Origin: Aquificales bacterium
GTDB lineage: Bacteria; Aquificota; Aquificia; Aquificales; QOAS01
Direction of reading: 5' to 3'
Length of the DNA stretch: 42,738 nt
Assembly (NCBI GenBank): GCA_012962155.1
Contig: DTXZ01000004.1
Coordinates: 1-42,738, forward strand
Positions 41,457 to 42,738 of this stretch are shown one piece after another. A program made the position numbers and the translations under genes. Under the pieces are notes generated by a model. That model was not told where the DNA came from, ran no database searches, and was given only the letters and a program-made list of their open reading frames with translations. Positions within the stretch are counted from its first letter, which is position 1. Every line of letters begins with the position of its first letter.

Positions 41457-42554
41457 ATTTTTGACTTCACAAATCTCGTAATTTTTAGCTAAATTATTTA
41501 AGCCCATAGCTTGAAGGGTTTCAATGGAGATGTTTCCGGCGGGCAAGTTGTGGTCAACTTGGAATTTAACAACCGCCGCCATGGTGTCCTCGTCAAGTTT
41601 TCCATTAATAGTTCCCTTGTAATAACCCAACTCTTTAAGCTTCCTTTGAATAATCTTGATTTCTTCCGGTTTGAGGTTAACGTCACAGAGAATAGCATCC
41701 CATATAACTTCGGGCCCTTTGACCATAAAGGTTTTGCTCTTTACATCGTATTTGGGAGGCATAGGCTCTTTCGTACAGGTTGCATCCCTAACCAACTCTT
41801 TAATTTTTATAATCTTATACTCCGCGGGAACCAGTATTTTCTTACACTTGGGAGGTTCAACTAAAACTTTTCTCGTTACGGTTATATATTCTGCGGGAAC
41901 TTCTACTTTACAGTACACTCCATTTTCGTAAGTCCATATAGGTCTGGAGGGAGCAAGAAGAATTTTTTCCGTTTTTACTTCATACTTAGGAGGAATTACC
42001 TCTATTTTATGATAGGGGGGTCTTACAAGGATTTTTTTCTCAATTTCTTTAAACTGGGCTTCCTTTATTTTTACTTTTAAACCGCCATCCTCTTTAATAT
42101 ATTTTACTGTAATTTTCTTATATGTAGGAGGTTTAACCAATTTACCGTAACAGCATCCTACAGGAGCATTTTGAGGGTAACTTACTACGGGAGATTTTTC
42201 TTTAATCAAAGATTTAATAATCTGGAGTAGCTCTTGGGGAGATTTTTCCTTATAAGGTCCCCAATCGGTGTAAGTGGTTTCTGTTCTTTTAACAACCGTT
42301 TTGTCCTGTTTAATCCCTTTAGTTGAAAGATTTTCAGCCTTTGGAGCCTCTTTAGAAAACTCATCTACCGGTAGCCGATTTTCTTTTGAAGTTTTTTGTT
42401 CTTTTTGGATTTCAGATTTGAAGCAAGCTTCTTCATCCTGGAAGAGGAGATATCCACCGTCATCGCAAGAAGGTAAAACCTGAACCGCATTTGTTATTCC
42501 ACCACTTACAAATATACCGCAGCAAAAAATAGCAACTAAATTTGGCCTTTCCAT
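41448..42554 (-). CDS. Exported Cys-rich repeat protein with C-terminal peptidoglycan-binding domain
   Basis: 368 aa. Hydrophobic N-terminus; degenerate repeats of the type PPxYKxxxxxxLVxP (KPPTYKKITV, IPPKYEVKTEKILLAP, VPAEYITVTRKVLVEPP, VPAEYKIIKIKELV, MPPKYDVKSKTFMVKGP); PG_binding_1-like IKIIQRKLKELGYYKGTINGKLDEDTMAAVVKFQVDHNLPAGNISIETLQAMGL. Confidence 0.75.
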   Translation of the reverse strand: MERPNLVAIFCCGIFVSGGITNAVQVLPSCDDGGYLLFQDEEACFKSEIQKEQKTSKENRLPVDEFSKEAPKAENLSTKGIKQDKTVVKRTETTYTDWGPYKEKSPQELLQIIKSLIKEKSPVVSYPQNAPVGCCYGKLVKPPTYKKITVKYIKEDGGLKVKIKEAQFKEIEKKILVRPPYHKIEVIPPKYEVKTEKILLAPSRPIWTYENGVYCKVEVPAEYITVTRKVLVEPPKCKKILVPAEYKIIKIKELVRDATCTKEPMPPKYDVKSKTFMVKGPEVIWDAILCDVNLKPEEIKIIQRKLKELGYYKGTINGKLDEDTMAAVVKFQVDHNLPAGNISIETLQAMGLNNLAKNYEICEVKNLK

Positions 42555-42600
42555 AACTTTTATATTATAGAGTAAGTGTCCTAGGTTCTTTTGTCAGAGT

Positions 42601-42687
42601 TGGTGCGGGCGCCGGGAGTCGAACCCGGACGGCCTTACGGCCAGCGGATTTTAAATCCGCCGCGTCTGCCAGTTCCGCCACGCCCGC
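42601..42687 (-). tRNA. tRNA-Leu (anticodon UAA), CCA encoded
   Basis: Minus strand: GCGGGCGTGGCGGAACTGGCAGACGCGGCGGATTTAAAATCCGCTGGCCGTAAGGCCGTCCGGGTTCGACTCCCGGCGCCCGCACCA. 7-bp acceptor stem, long variable arm, GGTTCGACTCC T-arm. Confidence 0.97.
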
Positions 42688-42738
42688 TTATAGAAAGTAT
42701 AAGTTTAAAGGAATTGGAAAGAATTTCAATGGAATGAC

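Overview
This window is a dense, mostly housekeeping stretch of a thermophilic bacterial chromosome. The reverse gyrase, ATP-citrate-lyase-type reductive TCA genes and rpoB/rpoC architecture suggest Aquificota, possibly Desulfurobacteriaceae-like; that placement is inference. I support 28 protein genes and one tRNA. The main genes are dapL-like (partial), gatA, monomeric icd, aconitase, bioD, rpoC, rpoB, fliP-fliO-fliL-flgE, queE, argB, argS, trpF, a RAMP/Csm5-like orphan, feoA-like, a Gfo/Idh/MocA oxidoreductase, glnB, a porin, argJ, exbD-like, purL, reverse gyrase, a class V aminotransferase, aclA, aclB, murI, a repeat-containing peptidoglycan-binding protein and tRNA-Leu(UAA). The items most worth a second look are: (1) an apparent 182-aa mini-intein with no endonuclease that splits the TOPRIM TDPD|TEGEK motif of reverse gyrase; (2) a lone, degenerate Csm5/RAMP-like protein in a trpF-argS operon with no CRISPR locus in the window; (3) rpoBC placed behind a flagellar operon with its own promoter-like sequence instead of behind rplJL; (4) a recurring SD-less start context with a -10-like box about 6-11 nt before ATG, suggesting leaderless mRNAs; (5) a Cys4 zinc-ribbon-like insertion in the RpoB N-terminal region. 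No mobile element, CRISPR array or rRNA was found. All calls come from reading the sequence; no database search was run.
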